This document shows positions 20,342-28,220 of a stretch of DNA of 64,000 bases, one piece after another. Source of the stretch: Streptantibioticus ferralitis. Lineage in GTDB: Bacteria > Actinomycetota > Actinomycetes > Streptomycetales > Streptomycetaceae. The stretch lies in contig NZ_JARHTQ010000007.1 of the NCBI RefSeq assembly GCF_029223525.1, positions 1-64,000 of the forward strand. Reading direction: 5' to 3'. Positions within the stretch are counted from its first letter, which is position 1; every line of letters begins with the position of its first letter. Under the pieces are notes generated by a model that worked only from the letters and a program-made list of their open reading frames with translations, was not told the origin of the DNA and searched no databases. Made by a program: the position numbers and the translations under genes.

Positions 20342-20901
20342 ATGCCGCCGCTCGATTCCCGGGACATCAACCGGCACATCTATCTGCGCCAACTCCAGGA
20401 CAACAACGAGGTGTTGTTCTACTGCCTGGTGACCCGGTACCTGGAGGAGATGCTGCCCATCGTCCATACGCCGACGGTCGGCGAAGCCTGCCGCCGCTTC
20501 AGCGCGATCTACCGCCGTCCGCGCGGACTGTTCATGTCCTGGGAGGACCGCGACCGCTTCGGGCGGATCCTGCGCAACCGCCCGAACGAGGAGGTGGACG
20601 TCATCGTCGTCACCGACGGCCAGCGCATCCTCGGCCTCGGCGACCCCGGGCGAGCCGCGTCACCGACCGGATGATGGTCGCCGCGGCGCGGGCGGTGGGA
20701 CGCTGCGCCACGCAGGCGGCTCCCGCCGACGGCCCGGCCCCGCTGCTGCCGCCGCTGGAGGGCATGCGCGCGGCGGCCCGGGAGATCGCCGTCGCGGCCG
20801 CACTGGCGGCGGTCGAGGACAAGGTGGCTCCGAAGATGACCGAACCGGAAGTGCGGACGGCGGTCACGGCGACCCAGTGGTCTCCGGCCCACGCTGACTG
20901 A
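20342..20901 (+). pseudogene. NAD-dependent malic enzyme remnant with the central part deleted
   Basis: Frame one (20342-20645) reads [20 protein letters not shown], then [20 protein letters not shown] and [15 protein letters not shown], the N-terminal malic domain ending at the conserved TDG-x-RILGLGD. A few bases later another frame (from about 20650 to 20901) reads [20 protein letters not shown], then LPPLEGMRAAAREIAVAAAL and KMTEPEVRTAVTATQW, the C-terminus. About 350 residues, including catalytic Lys/Asp and the NAD fold, are missing, and the two parts are out of frame. The gene is dead; the original enzyme was the oxaloacetate-decarboxylating form of about 560 residues. Confidence 0.85.
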
Positions 20902-21053
20902 TCCATGGTGGTTTCCGCACCTATGGGGCGCTGTGTCGGGTGGCGCGCACCCGGAGTGTCGTGAAGTCGCCCTGTATGTAGGGGAATATCGGCCCACATT
21001 CCATGATGGTGCGTCAGATTAGCCGTTGCCTGTGTGATGTACGCGACACATGC

Positions 21054-21083
21054 TTGTGGGTCACGATCTCGGCTGCCTAGCGT
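21054..21083 (+). promoter_or_regulatory. Putative promoter of the riboswitch/CAP-protein transcript
   Basis: TTGTGG at 21054-21059 and TAGCGT at 21078-21083 are 18 bp apart, a plausible housekeeping-type promoter placing the transcription start about 20-30 bp before the riboswitch. Confidence 0.45.
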
Positions 21084-21109
21084 GCGGGGTGTTCGCACAC
21101 GCGTACCCC

Positions 21110-21313
21110 TGCAGCCGGGACGCCGAGTCCTGTCCACCGGCCTACGGGCAGCCGATCACCGTAACGGGCAGGAGCGGGGGAACCAGGTAAGTCGCCGTCT
21201 CACGCCCTGTCCGGCGCCCGGGCGCGCGTGAACACGGCTCGGGGTGAAGCCGATATCCGTGCGGCCGGGCTACCTCACCGCCCGAACCCGACAGCTCACC
21301 TCGCAGGCGTCGT
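21110..21313 (+). promoter_or_regulatory. ydaO/yuaA (c-di-AMP) riboswitch
   Basis: The leader contains the conserved ydaO-type blocks in order: GCCGAGTCCTGTCC (21122 on) with its partner GGGCAGGAGCGGGGGAACCA (about 21165-21184), CTCGGGGTGAAGCCGAT (about 21239-21254), and the 3' signature CCCGAACCCGACAGCTCACC then TCGCAGGCG (about 21281-21309). Such RNAs bind cyclic di-AMP and usually switch expression off; in actinomycetes they precede cell-wall hydrolase and other secreted-protein genes. The aptamer ends a few bases before GGAGGAA and the ATG at 21327, so control of termination or ribosome access is plausible. The identification is from remembered consensus, not a covariance search. Confidence 0.85.
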
Positions 21314-21326
21314 GGAGGAAGCCTGC

Positions 21327-22166
21327 ATGCTGATACCGGGTTCCGGCCGGCACCGCCGTCCGCACCAGAGCTCCGCTCGCCGCCTCGCCGCCACCGGGAT
21401 AGCCGGTGCCGGGCTCATGCTGCCGCTGGTGGGCGCCAGCGGCGCCACCGCGGCTCCGAGCGGCCACCAGTCCGCGACGCACGACCAGTGGCATCCGCAG
21501 CGCGAGCGGCATGTGCACCACGAGCACGAACACCAGTGGCATCACGGCACGCACCACGCGCACCACGCCGCCACCCCGCGTCCGGTCACCTCGCCGGCCG
21601 GGTCCGCCACCCCGAAGCCCTCGACCGCACCCTCGCGGTCCGCGTCCCCCACGCCCTCGGCCACGCCTTCGCACTCCGCGCCCGCCACGCCGCCGCCGGC
21701 CCCGGTCACCAGCAGTACCCCGACCGCACCGACCGGCGAGAACGCGGACGCCGTCCAGCAGGTGCTGGCCCTGATCAACAAGGCGCGGGCCGCCCAGGGG
21801 CTGCCCGCCTACACCATCACCGCCGGACTGACGCGCAGCGCCGGAGCCCACAACCAGGTCATGGCGGGCGGATGCGGCCTGTCCCACCAGTGCTCGGGTG
21901 AGGCCTCGCTGGGCGACCGGGAGACGGCCGCGGGCGTGCAGTGGAACTCGGCCGGGGAGAACATAGGCGAGGGCGGCCCGGTCAGCACGGGTTCCCAGGA
22001 CATAGCCTCCATGGCCGTGTCGCTGACCCAGGGCATGCTGGACGAGAAGCCGCCGAACGACGGCCACCGCCAGAACATCCTGAGCAGCAGTTTCACCCAC
22101 ATCGGCATAGCCGTCCACCGGGACGCACAGGGCACCGTCTGGCTGACGCAGGACTTCTCCAACTGA
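21327..22166 (+). CDS. Secreted CAP-domain (SCP/PR1-like) protein under riboswitch control
   Basis: The product has 279 residues and starts at ATG 21327 after GGAGGAA. Residues 1-45 are a twin-arginine-containing basic start plus a hydrophobic signal segment (GIAGAGLMLPLVGASGATAA). Then comes a His-rich stretch (HHEHEHQWHHGTHHAHHA, about 60-85) that could bind metal, and a Pro/Ser/Thr-rich wall-spanning linker (85-150). The C-terminal CAP domain (about 150-279) has the signature HNQVMAGGCGLSHQCSGEAS, ENIGEGG and GHRQNILSSSFTHIGIAVHR. CAP proteins are extracellular and their biochemical role in Streptomyces is poorly defined. The riboswitch ties expression to c-di-AMP, a signal of envelope and osmotic state. 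Confidence 0.9.
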   Translation: MLIPGSGRHRRPHQSSARRLAATGIAGAGLMLPLVGASGATAAPSGHQSATHDQWHPQRERHVHHEHEHQWHHGTHHAHHAATPRPVTSPAGSATPKPSTAPSRSASPTPSATPSHSAPATPPPAPVTSSTPTAPTGENADAVQQVLALINKARAAQGLPAYTITAGLTRSAGAHNQVMAGGCGLSHQCSGEASLGDRETAAGVQWNSAGENIGEGGPVSTGSQDIASMAVSLTQGMLDEKPPNDGHRQNILSSSFTHIGIAVHRDAQGTVWLTQDFSN

Positions 22167-22197
22167 CCCGGCCGCTCCGGCGATGAACCCGCAGTGC

Positions 22198-22226
22198 GGC
22201 CCGCCCATCACGCTCGTGGGCGGGCC
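22198..22226 (+). terminator. Hairpin terminator after the CAP-protein gene
   Basis: A perfect 10-bp stem, GGCCCGCCCA paired with TGGGCGGGCC, with a 9-nt loop starts 32 nt after the stop codon. Confidence 0.75.
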
Positions 22227-22346
22227 GGGCTGCGGACCCGGACATTAGGCCGAATGCATTCTTTATGCCTTGTATTACGAAATAACCTACCTGGCTGGTC
22301 AATGAATACTTCCGTCGGCTAACCCAGCAGCGAGGAAGAGCACCTC

Positions 22347-23504
22347 ATGGCCCACCAGGTTTCCGTGCGCCACCGACGGTCCCGGTCCAAGCGACTGGTG
22401 ACGGTCGCGATCACCCTCAGCGCCCTCGGAGCCGTCGCACTCACGGCACCGGCCGCCTCGGGGCAGCCGTCGCACCGACGGGACCGCGGCTACCGGGAGT
22501 TCGACTTCGTGTCCAACGTGCCGGGCAGAGCGGCGGCCACGGATCCGAACCTGGTCAACCCCTGGGGCCTGTCGCAGCTCCACGGCGCGGTGTGGGTCTC
22601 GGACAACGGCAGTGACAAGGCGACGGCCTACACCGGAGCCAGGCCGGGCAAACCGGCCAGGGTGCTGCCCCGGGTGGTGTCGATCCCCGGCGCCGGTGCG
22701 CCGACCGGCAATGCGCGCAACGATACGAGCGGCTTCCGTTTCCATGCCTTCGGGCGGTCAGGTGCCGCACGGCTCGTCTTCTCCGGCGAGGAGGGAGACC
22801 TCTTCGCGTGGAGCCCACGTGTGTCGCGGCGGACGGCCGTGCGGGTCGCCCACACCGAGACGGGCGGCGTCAACGCCGTCTACAAGGGGCTGGCGCTGGT
22901 GCCGTTCCATTCGAAGTGGTCGGCGTCCCGACGCCACCGTCACCACCCGCGGCTGCTCGTCGCCGACTTCCGGGACGCCCGCATCGACGTGTTCGACGGG
23001 CGCTTCCACCGCCTGCCGTCCCACGGACGCTTTCGCGATCCCAGCATTCCCAGCGGCTTCGCACCGTTCAACGTCAGGGTCTTCGGCCCGCGGGTCTTCG
23101 TGACCTACGCCAAGCAGGACCCGGCCAAGCACGATGATGTCGCCGGTGCGGGCAACGGCTTCATCGACGTGTTCGACCTGCACGGCCGACTGCTGCGGCA
23201 TTTCGCTCGTCGTGGCGTCCTCAACTCCCCCTGGGGAATGGAACTCGCGCCCCGCGACTTCGGAAGGTTCTCCGGCGACCTACTGGTCGGCAACTTCGGC
23301 GACGGCCATATCCACGCCTTCAACCCGCGCACCGGACGCCTGATGGGAACCCTGAAGGACGCCAAGGGAAAGCCGATCACCATCCCCGGACTGTGGGGCC
23401 TGCTACGCGGTACCCACAAGGCACGACAGGACGCGGTCTGGTTCGCCGCCGGAATCAACGGCGAGCAGGACGGGCTGCTGGGCATCGTGCGGGCGAACTA
23501 CTGA
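22347..23504 (+). CDS. Secreted TIGR03118-type protein (predicted beta-propeller)
   Basis: The product has 385 residues; the ATG is preceded by GAGGAAGAG. An N-terminal signal peptide (RLVTVAITLSALGAVALTAP, cleavage likely near residue 38) leads to a domain with the TIGR03118 family signatures: DPNLVNPWGLSQLHGAVWVS-DNGSDKATAYTG near the start, a GSGFINVFD-like GNGFIDVFDLHGRLL with LNSPWGMELAP in the middle, and DLLVGNFGDGHIHAFNPRTG near the end. Repeated strand-turn patterns suggest a beta-propeller, exported to the wall or medium. Activity of the family is unknown. A His/Arg-rich insertion (SRRHRHHPR) is present. An AT-rich 120-bp promoter region precedes it. Confidence 0.82.
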   Translation: MAHQVSVRHRRSRSKRLVTVAITLSALGAVALTAPAASGQPSHRRDRGYREFDFVSNVPGRAAATDPNLVNPWGLSQLHGAVWVSDNGSDKATAYTGARPGKPARVLPRVVSIPGAGAPTGNARNDTSGFRFHAFGRSGAARLVFSGEEGDLFAWSPRVSRRTAVRVAHTETGGVNAVYKGLALVPFHSKWSASRRHRHHPRLLVADFRDARIDVFDGRFHRLPSHGRFRDPSIPSGFAPFNVRVFGPRVFVTYAKQDPAKHDDVAGAGNGFIDVFDLHGRLLRHFARRGVLNSPWGMELAPRDFGRFSGDLLVGNFGDGHIHAFNPRTGRLMGTLKDAKGKPITIPGLWGLLRGTHKARQDAVWFAAGINGEQDGLLGIVRANY

Positions 23505-23658
23505 GCCGTCCAGAGCCCGCGCGACCGCCTCGCTCCACAAGGAATCCACATGATTGCCCTCTACCGTGCCGCACGGATCGGGATTCGCCCGCCGTACGAG
23601 GAAGGCCGAAGCCGGAGCCGTGGACCCGTGCGGCTTCTGCCGGAGAAGGGCACGCGGA

Positions 23659-24981
23659 ATGGAGCACGAACGTCCGCTCGGTGAGCGGTATGCGGTCGGC
23701 AGGCTGCTGGGCCGGGGAGGAATGGCACAGGTCTATCTGGCCGACGACCTCAAGCTGCACCGCCGGGTCGCGGTGAAGACCCTGCGGCCCGAATGCGCGG
23801 GCGATCCGTCCTACCGCCAGCGCTTCCTGCGCGAGGCGCGGTCGGCCGCACTGCTCAACAGCCCCGGCATCGTGGCCGTTTACGACACGGGTGAGCAGAT
23901 CGTGCACGGGGCGAGCCTGCCGTACATCGTGATGGAGTACGTCGAGGGCCGCACGCTGGCCGAGCTGGCGCACGGCGATCCGGCGCCGACGCCCGAACAG
24001 GCGCTGCGCCTCACCGCGGGAGTGCTGGCAGCGCTGGCGCACGCGCACCACTGCGGCATCGTGCACCGCGACATCAAGCCCGCCAACGTCATGCTCGGCG
24101 CCGACGGCACGGTGAAGGTCATGGACTTCGGCATCGCCCGGCCGCTTGGCGCGCAGGGTGCGACGCTGACCCAGACCGCGATGGTCGTCGGCACGGCCGA
24201 GTACCTGTCACCGGAGCAGGCACGCGGGGAGGAGGTGGACACCCGCACCGATCTGTACTCCACCGGCTGCCTGTTGTACGAGCTGCTGACCGGACGCCCG
24301 CCGTTCACCGGAGAGAACCCGCTGGCCGTGGCCTACTCGCAGGTACGGGACGCGGCCGTGCCGCCCTCCGCCCGGGTGCCCGGACTGCCGCAGGCGTGTG
24401 ACGAGGTCGTCCACCGGGCCTTGGCCAAGGACCGGGAGGAGCGCTATCAGAGCGCTGAGGAGATGCGCGCTGACATCGAGCTCGCTCTGCGCCGACTCGC
24501 CAGCCCCGCCACCGAGGCGCCGCCGACCCTGGTGAGCAGCCCGCCCACCGCCACGGCCGCGATCCCGAACGACGAGGACACCCCCGCGCCCGCGCCGTCC
24601 ACGGCTCGGCAACCGGAGAAGCGCGATCGGCGGCCCGCCCGCAGGCTGTGGTCAGTGGCGGCGGCGGTCGGGGTGCTGCTGGCCGCGGGCGGAGCGTACG
24701 CCGCGTCCGGCCCGGATTCCGCTCCCGGCCAGGCCCGGGCGGACACCACGGTGCCGGTTCCCGATCTCGTCGGGAAGACCCTCACCCAGGCACGGACGGG
24801 GGCACAGACGGTCGGCCTGCACGTCGTCCGGGGCGGATCCGGCACCTGTGCGGCGCACACCGCCCGGCACGCCGGTGCGGCGGCGCACTACGTGTGCGGG
24901 CAGGTTCCCGCCTTCGGCACCCGCATGGCGCGAGGCGGCAGCATCCGGGTCCAGTTGTCCACCGGACCGGGGAACCCGTAG
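23659..24981 (+). CDS. Ser/Thr protein kinase with one PASTA domain
   Basis: The product has 440 residues; ATG 23659 follows GAGAAGG. The kinase domain (about 10-270) has the glycine loop GRGGMAQVY, Lys40, HRDIKPAN (136-143, catalytic Asp138), DFG (156-158) and the activation loop VVGTAEYLSPEQ. A Pro/Thr-rich linker (280-325) precedes one membrane span (about 330-350, WSVAAAVGVLLAAGGAYAAS). The exterior carries a single PASTA domain (about 365-440, VPDLVGKTLTQARTGAQTVG) with two cysteines (GTCAAH, HYVCGQ) likely disulfide-bonded. PknB-type kinases with three or more PASTA repeats sense peptidoglycan; a single repeat is short. The neighbourhood of riboswitch and secreted genes fits an envelope role. 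Confidence 0.93.
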   Translation: MEHERPLGERYAVGRLLGRGGMAQVYLADDLKLHRRVAVKTLRPECAGDPSYRQRFLREARSAALLNSPGIVAVYDTGEQIVHGASLPYIVMEYVEGRTLAELAHGDPAPTPEQALRLTAGVLAALAHAHHCGIVHRDIKPANVMLGADGTVKVMDFGIARPLGAQGATLTQTAMVVGTAEYLSPEQARGEEVDTRTDLYSTGCLLYELLTGRPPFTGENPLAVAYSQVRDAAVPPSARVPGLPQACDEVVHRALAKDREERYQSAEEMRADIELALRRLASPATEAPPTLVSSPPTATAAIPNDEDTPAPAPSTARQPEKRDRRPARRLWSVAAAVGVLLAAGGAYAASGPDSAPGQARADTTVPVPDLVGKTLTQARTGAQTVGLHVVRGGSGTCAAHTARHAGAAAHYVCGQVPAFGTRMARGGSIRVQLSTGPGNP

Positions 24982-25060
24982 CCGGGGCACGCGGGTTGCC
25001 GTACCGCCTCCGGAGTAGCCCAGGGTGCGGCGGGTCCGGGGGTGCCCGAGCCTTGGGGGT

Positions 25061-25264
25061 ATGGAACATCCACCCGTCGTTGTGCACCCGGTCGAGAACG
25101 GAGCCCGGCGGGTGACGGTTCAGGGTGAGGTGGTCGGCCAGGCCTACGGTCTGGCGGACGTCGAGGAGTTCCTACGCCGGGCCGGCTTGGATCCGGACGA
25201 TGTGGCGTTGGACGATCCGGCGCTCATCGAATGGCAGGAGGGCGGCCCGGACGTGTGGTCTTGA
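25061..25264 (+). CDS. Small conserved-looking hypothetical protein
   Basis: The product has 67 residues, beginning MEHPPVVVHPVENGARRVTV, with the acidic helix ADVEEFLRRAGLDPDDVAL and ending EWQEGGPDVWS. Sequence character is a small soluble beta-alpha protein with an acidic C-terminal half. GGGGG lies just before the ATG. Its stop is only 6 bp from the stop of the convergent sirtuin gene. Function unknown. Confidence 0.65.
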   Translation: MEHPPVVVHPVENGARRVTVQGEVVGQAYGLADVEEFLRRAGLDPDDVALDDPALIEWQEGGPDVWS

Positions 25265-25270
25265 GCGGCC

Positions 25271-26017
25271 TCACGCCGCGCCCGGTTCTTCTGCGATGAC
25301 GGCCAGGAGTGCGGGAAGCGCCGTGCCGATGGGATCGCGGACGATCTCGTCGGCCACCGGGTCGTACGGCGTCGGCTCGGCGTTGACGATGATCAGGCGG
25401 GCGTTGTGCTGGGCCGCCAGCCCGGCCAGGGAAGCGGCGGGCTGTACCTGGAGGCTGGTGCCGACCGCGATGAAGATCTCGGCGGCCTTCGTGAAGGCCA
25501 TCGCCTGTCCCAGCACCTCGGGGTCCAGCGCCTGACCGAACATCACCGTGGCGGACTTCAGGATCCCGCCGCACCGGTCGCACGCCGGATCCGGCTCGCC
25601 CGCTCGCACCCGCTCCAGCGCCTCCGCCATCGCGGAGCGCGCCGCACACCCCGTGCACACCACTTCGCGGGCGGTCCCGTGCAACTCCAGCACCTTCCTG
25701 GCGGGCATCCCCGCCTGCTGGTGCAAGCCGTCCACGTTCTGCGTGATCACCCGTACCGGCACGCCGGAGCGCTCCAGCCGGACCACTGCCCGATGCGCCT
25801 CGTTCGGCCGGGCCCGCAACGTCGGACTGTCGCACCGCATGCGCCACGCCCGGCGGCGGATCCGCGGATCCGCCATGTAGTGGTCGTAGGTGACCAGCTT
25901 CTCGGCCTCGGGATCGCGTCGCCACAGACCGTTCGGCCCACGGTAGTCCGGGATTCCGGAATCCGTGGAGATCCCCGCGCCGCTGAGGACGACGACAAGC
26001 GGCCTGTGCGTGCTCAT
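25271..26017 (-). CDS. Sirtuin (NAD-dependent protein deacylase, CobB/Sir2 family)
   Basis: The product has 248 residues starting at MSTHRPLVVVLSGAGISTDS. It has the NAD-binding GAGISTDSGIPDYRGPNGLW (about 13-32), the TQNVDGLHQQAG motif (about 107-118) with the catalytic His in ELHGTARE, two Cys pairs CTGC and CDRC for structural zinc, and VGTSLQVQPAA. All key residues are present. The family removes acyl groups from protein lysines, consuming NAD; in actinomycetes a known target is acetyl-CoA synthetase. The ATG overlaps the stop of the upstream membrane-protein gene (ATGA), so translation is probably coupled. A long N-terminal extension in the open frame is rejected because of that overlap. 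Confidence 0.92.
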   Translation of the reverse strand: MSTHRPLVVVLSGAGISTDSGIPDYRGPNGLWRRDPEAEKLVTYDHYMADPRIRRRAWRMRCDSPTLRARPNEAHRAVVRLERSGVPVRVITQNVDGLHQQAGMPARKVLELHGTAREVVCTGCAARSAMAEALERVRAGEPDPACDRCGGILKSATVMFGQALDPEVLGQAMAFTKAAEIFIAVGTSLQVQPAASLAGLAAQHNARLIIVNAEPTPYDPVADEIVRDPIGTALPALLAVIAEEPGAA

Positions 26018-26697
26018 GCGTCGAGGGTACGCAGCGGGGCAGGTGCGGGCGACTGAGATTCGGCGAAGCGCCGCGGCTCGGCCGGCCGGGTGGCCCGCAG
26101 CCACCGGGTGCGCGCCGCCAGGCAGCCGAGGGCAAGGGATATCAGGTGCCCGGCGTCCGCGAGTTGCTGGTCGTACAGCCACGCGGCGGTCAGGACCACG
26201 GTGAGCAGTGGCAGACCGTACCGTCGGAGTCTGCCTCCGGCGAGCGCGAGCAGACACGCCCCGGTGGTGACCAACCCGTAGCTGATGCCGACGTCACGGG
26301 CACGGGTCGTGATCCCGGGCATGTGGGCGATGCGCATCAGCCACAGCGCGCCCTCGGTGAGCAGCGTCGCGCTGAGGTGGCCGTAGACGAACACCCCGAC
26401 GGCCCGTAGGGCGCCCCACCGCCATTCCGCGGCGCCCAGCACGGCGGCGACGGCCGCCACGCCGAGCAGTACCGGGACACCGTCGACCACCAGGCCGCTG
26501 GTGAACAGGGTCCACCACTTGCCGACCTCCATATGGTGCACGTTGCTGCTGTTGTGCCGCATGAAGCGGGCCTGCTCGGCCGCGGGTTGGCCGCCCAGCC
26601 ACCAGGCGGTCAGCAGCAACGCCACCACGTAGACGGTGGTGGCCCGCAGCCGCTTCGCCCCGTATGCGATCTCGTTCCGAACGTCGTGCTTCGCCAT
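26014..26697 (-). CDS. Rhomboid-like membrane protein
   Basis: The product has 227 residues; ATG 26697 has GGAGCGGG upstream. About six hydrophobic spans are visible (residues about 22-40, 70-90, 98-118, 138-155, 160-180 and 183-200). Layout and charged loops resemble actinomycete rhomboid-like proteins, including an N-terminal HNSSNVHHMEVGKWWTLFTS loop (these often have N-x-x-x-x-L-x-W-TLFTSGL). The catalytic GxSG serine of true rhomboid proteases is not evident; the equivalent helix has GHLSAT. It probably lacks protease activity or uses another mechanism. The overlap with the sirtuin gene suggests one operon. Confidence 0.7.
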   Translation of the reverse strand: MAKHDVRNEIAYGAKRLRATTVYVVALLLTAWWLGGQPAAEQARFMRHNSSNVHHMEVGKWWTLFTSGLVVDGVPVLLGVAAVAAVLGAAEWRWGALRAVGVFVYGHLSATLLTEGALWLMRIAHMPGITTRARDVGISYGLVTTGACLLALAGGRLRRYGLPLLTVVLTAAWLYDQQLADAGHLISLALGCLAARTRWLRATRPAEPRRFAESQSPAPAPLRTLDA

Positions 26698-26946
26698 CCC
26701 GCTCCATCAGCCGCTCCGCGCGCGCCGAGGTGGCGCCGCGGGTCCTTCATGGAGTACAGACCACGGCCGGCCGCTGGCGGTTGCACGCCCGGTGTGCCGG
26801 TTCCCCGGGTTCGGCGGCGGATGCCCCCTTCGGATCGGCGGCGCCTGCTCGGCGGTACGCGGCGGCTGGCCGCTGGACCGCCAACGAGGCGCCGCCGCCG
26901 TCGACTTGCTCGGGTCGTGCGGGCTTCTCGTGCCGGTTCGTACCGC

Positions 26947-27909
26947 TCAGGTGTTGCGGCGCCGGGCCAGGAAGGCGGCCCGCCGTTCGTCGAACCGCTG
27001 GGCCTGATCGGCCAGTTCGCCCATGAACAGGCCGATCTCCTCCTGTGCCCGCAGCCCCTCGGCGCCGAGCCCGGAGATCTCCAGGACCTTCAGATGGCGC
27101 AGCACCGGCAGCAGTACGTCGTCGTGGTGGATCCGCAGGTTGTAGATCCCGCCGATGGCGATCCTGACCGCCGCCCGTTCGAAGCCGGGCATGCCGTGCC
27201 CGGGCATCCGGAAGCCGGTGACCACGTCCGCCACGGCCCGCATCGCCTGGTCGGGCGCGAGCTGGAGGGCCGCCGCCAGCAGGTTGCGGTAGAAGACCAT
27301 GTGCAGGTTCTCGTCCGTGGCGATCCGGGCGAGCATCCGGTCGCACACCGGATCACCGGCGTGCAGTCCGGTGTTGCGGTGCGAGATACGGGTGGCCAGT
27401 TCCTGGAAGGCCACATAGGCCACCGAGTGCAGCATGCTGTGGCTGTTGTCGGCCTCGAAACCGGCCGACATGTGCTGCATGCGCAGACGTTCCAGCTCCA
27501 CCGGGTCGGCCGCACGGGAGGTGAGCAGGTAGTCCCGCATCACGATGGCGTGCCTGCCCTCCTCGGCGGTCCACCGGTGCACCCAGGTGCCCCAGGCGCC
27601 GTCCCGTCCGAAGAGGGTGGCGATCTCGTGGTGGTAGCTGGGCAGGTTGTCCTCGGTCAGCAGGTTGAGCACCAGCGAGATCCGGCCGATGTCCGACACC
27701 TTGGACTGCTCGGGGGCCCAGGCCTCTCCGCCGAGCACACCGTCGAAGTTCCGGCCGTCGCTCCACGGCACGTACTCGTGCGGCATCCACTCCTTGGCCA
27801 CCTTGAGGTGGCGGTTGAGCTCGGTTTCCACCACCTCCTCCAGAGCGTGCAGCAGCTGGGCGTCGCTCCACCCTTCCGAGGTGCGGGGACGGACGATGGC
27901 AGTGGTCAC
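26947..27909 (-). CDS. desA: Acyl-ACP desaturase (ferritin-like di-iron)
   Basis: The product has 320 residues; start GTG with GGAG about 8 nt upstream. The di-iron signatures of soluble acyl-[ACP] desaturases are present: AEEGRH (about 125) and ATDENLH (about 206), spaced about 80 residues as in the family, plus RISLVLNLLTEDNLPSYHHE carrying the first Glu/His ligands. Such enzymes introduce a double bond in ACP-bound fatty acids using O2 and ferredoxin. The promoter holds an 18-bp perfect palindrome, so transcription is probably controlled by a dimeric, TetR-like repressor responding to lipid state. It stands alone as a transcription unit. Confidence 0.92.
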   Translation of the reverse strand: MTTAIVRPRTSEGWSDAQLLHALEEVVETELNRHLKVAKEWMPHEYVPWSDGRNFDGVLGGEAWAPEQSKVSDIGRISLVLNLLTEDNLPSYHHEIATLFGRDGAWGTWVHRWTAEEGRHAIVMRDYLLTSRAADPVELERLRMQHMSAGFEADNSHSMLHSVAYVAFQELATRISHRNTGLHAGDPVCDRMLARIATDENLHMVFYRNLLAAALQLAPDQAMRAVADVVTGFRMPGHGMPGFERAAVRIAIGGIYNLRIHHDDVLLPVLRHLKVLEISGLGAEGLRAQEEIGLFMGELADQAQRFDERRAAFLARRRNT

Positions 27910-27943
27910 AGCGGCTCCAGGTGAAACGGGGGTGATGCAGCAT

Positions 27944-27980
27944 ACCTACGGCGCCGTAGGTTACGTCACCGTAGGTTCGA
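27944..27980 (-). promoter_or_regulatory. Palindromic operator upstream of desA
   Basis: ACCTACGGCGCCGTAGGT at 27944-27961 is a perfect 18-bp palindrome. A further CACCGTAGGTT half-site at about 27968-27978 repeats the same core six bases on. Spacing and symmetry fit a TetR-family dimer site overlapping the desA promoter. The regulator gene is not adjacent. Confidence 0.75.
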
Positions 27981-28220
27981 TCCGGGTAAAGGGGGGTTCA
28001 AGCCGGGGTCCGAAGCCTCCGAGGCCGCTGCCCGCGGCAGAGCCCGAGTGGCTCACCTCACCCGCGCATCTGGCGGGCGGATCTTGTCCGGATACCACGG
28101 CCGCCAGTAGAACAGGGGTTCTTCGACTGGCCTGTGGGGGGCTCCTCAACACGTGGTGTCACGTGCGGTGGTGACCGCTGTCGCCAGTACACCGCCCGCG
28201 TACGAGAGCAAGGCAGCACC
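27981..28220. other. Intergenic region between divergent desA and the 28221 gene
   Basis: This is the rest of the 311-bp gap, holding the leader of the downstream plus-strand gene. No additional gene or RNA is recognised. Confidence 0.4.
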
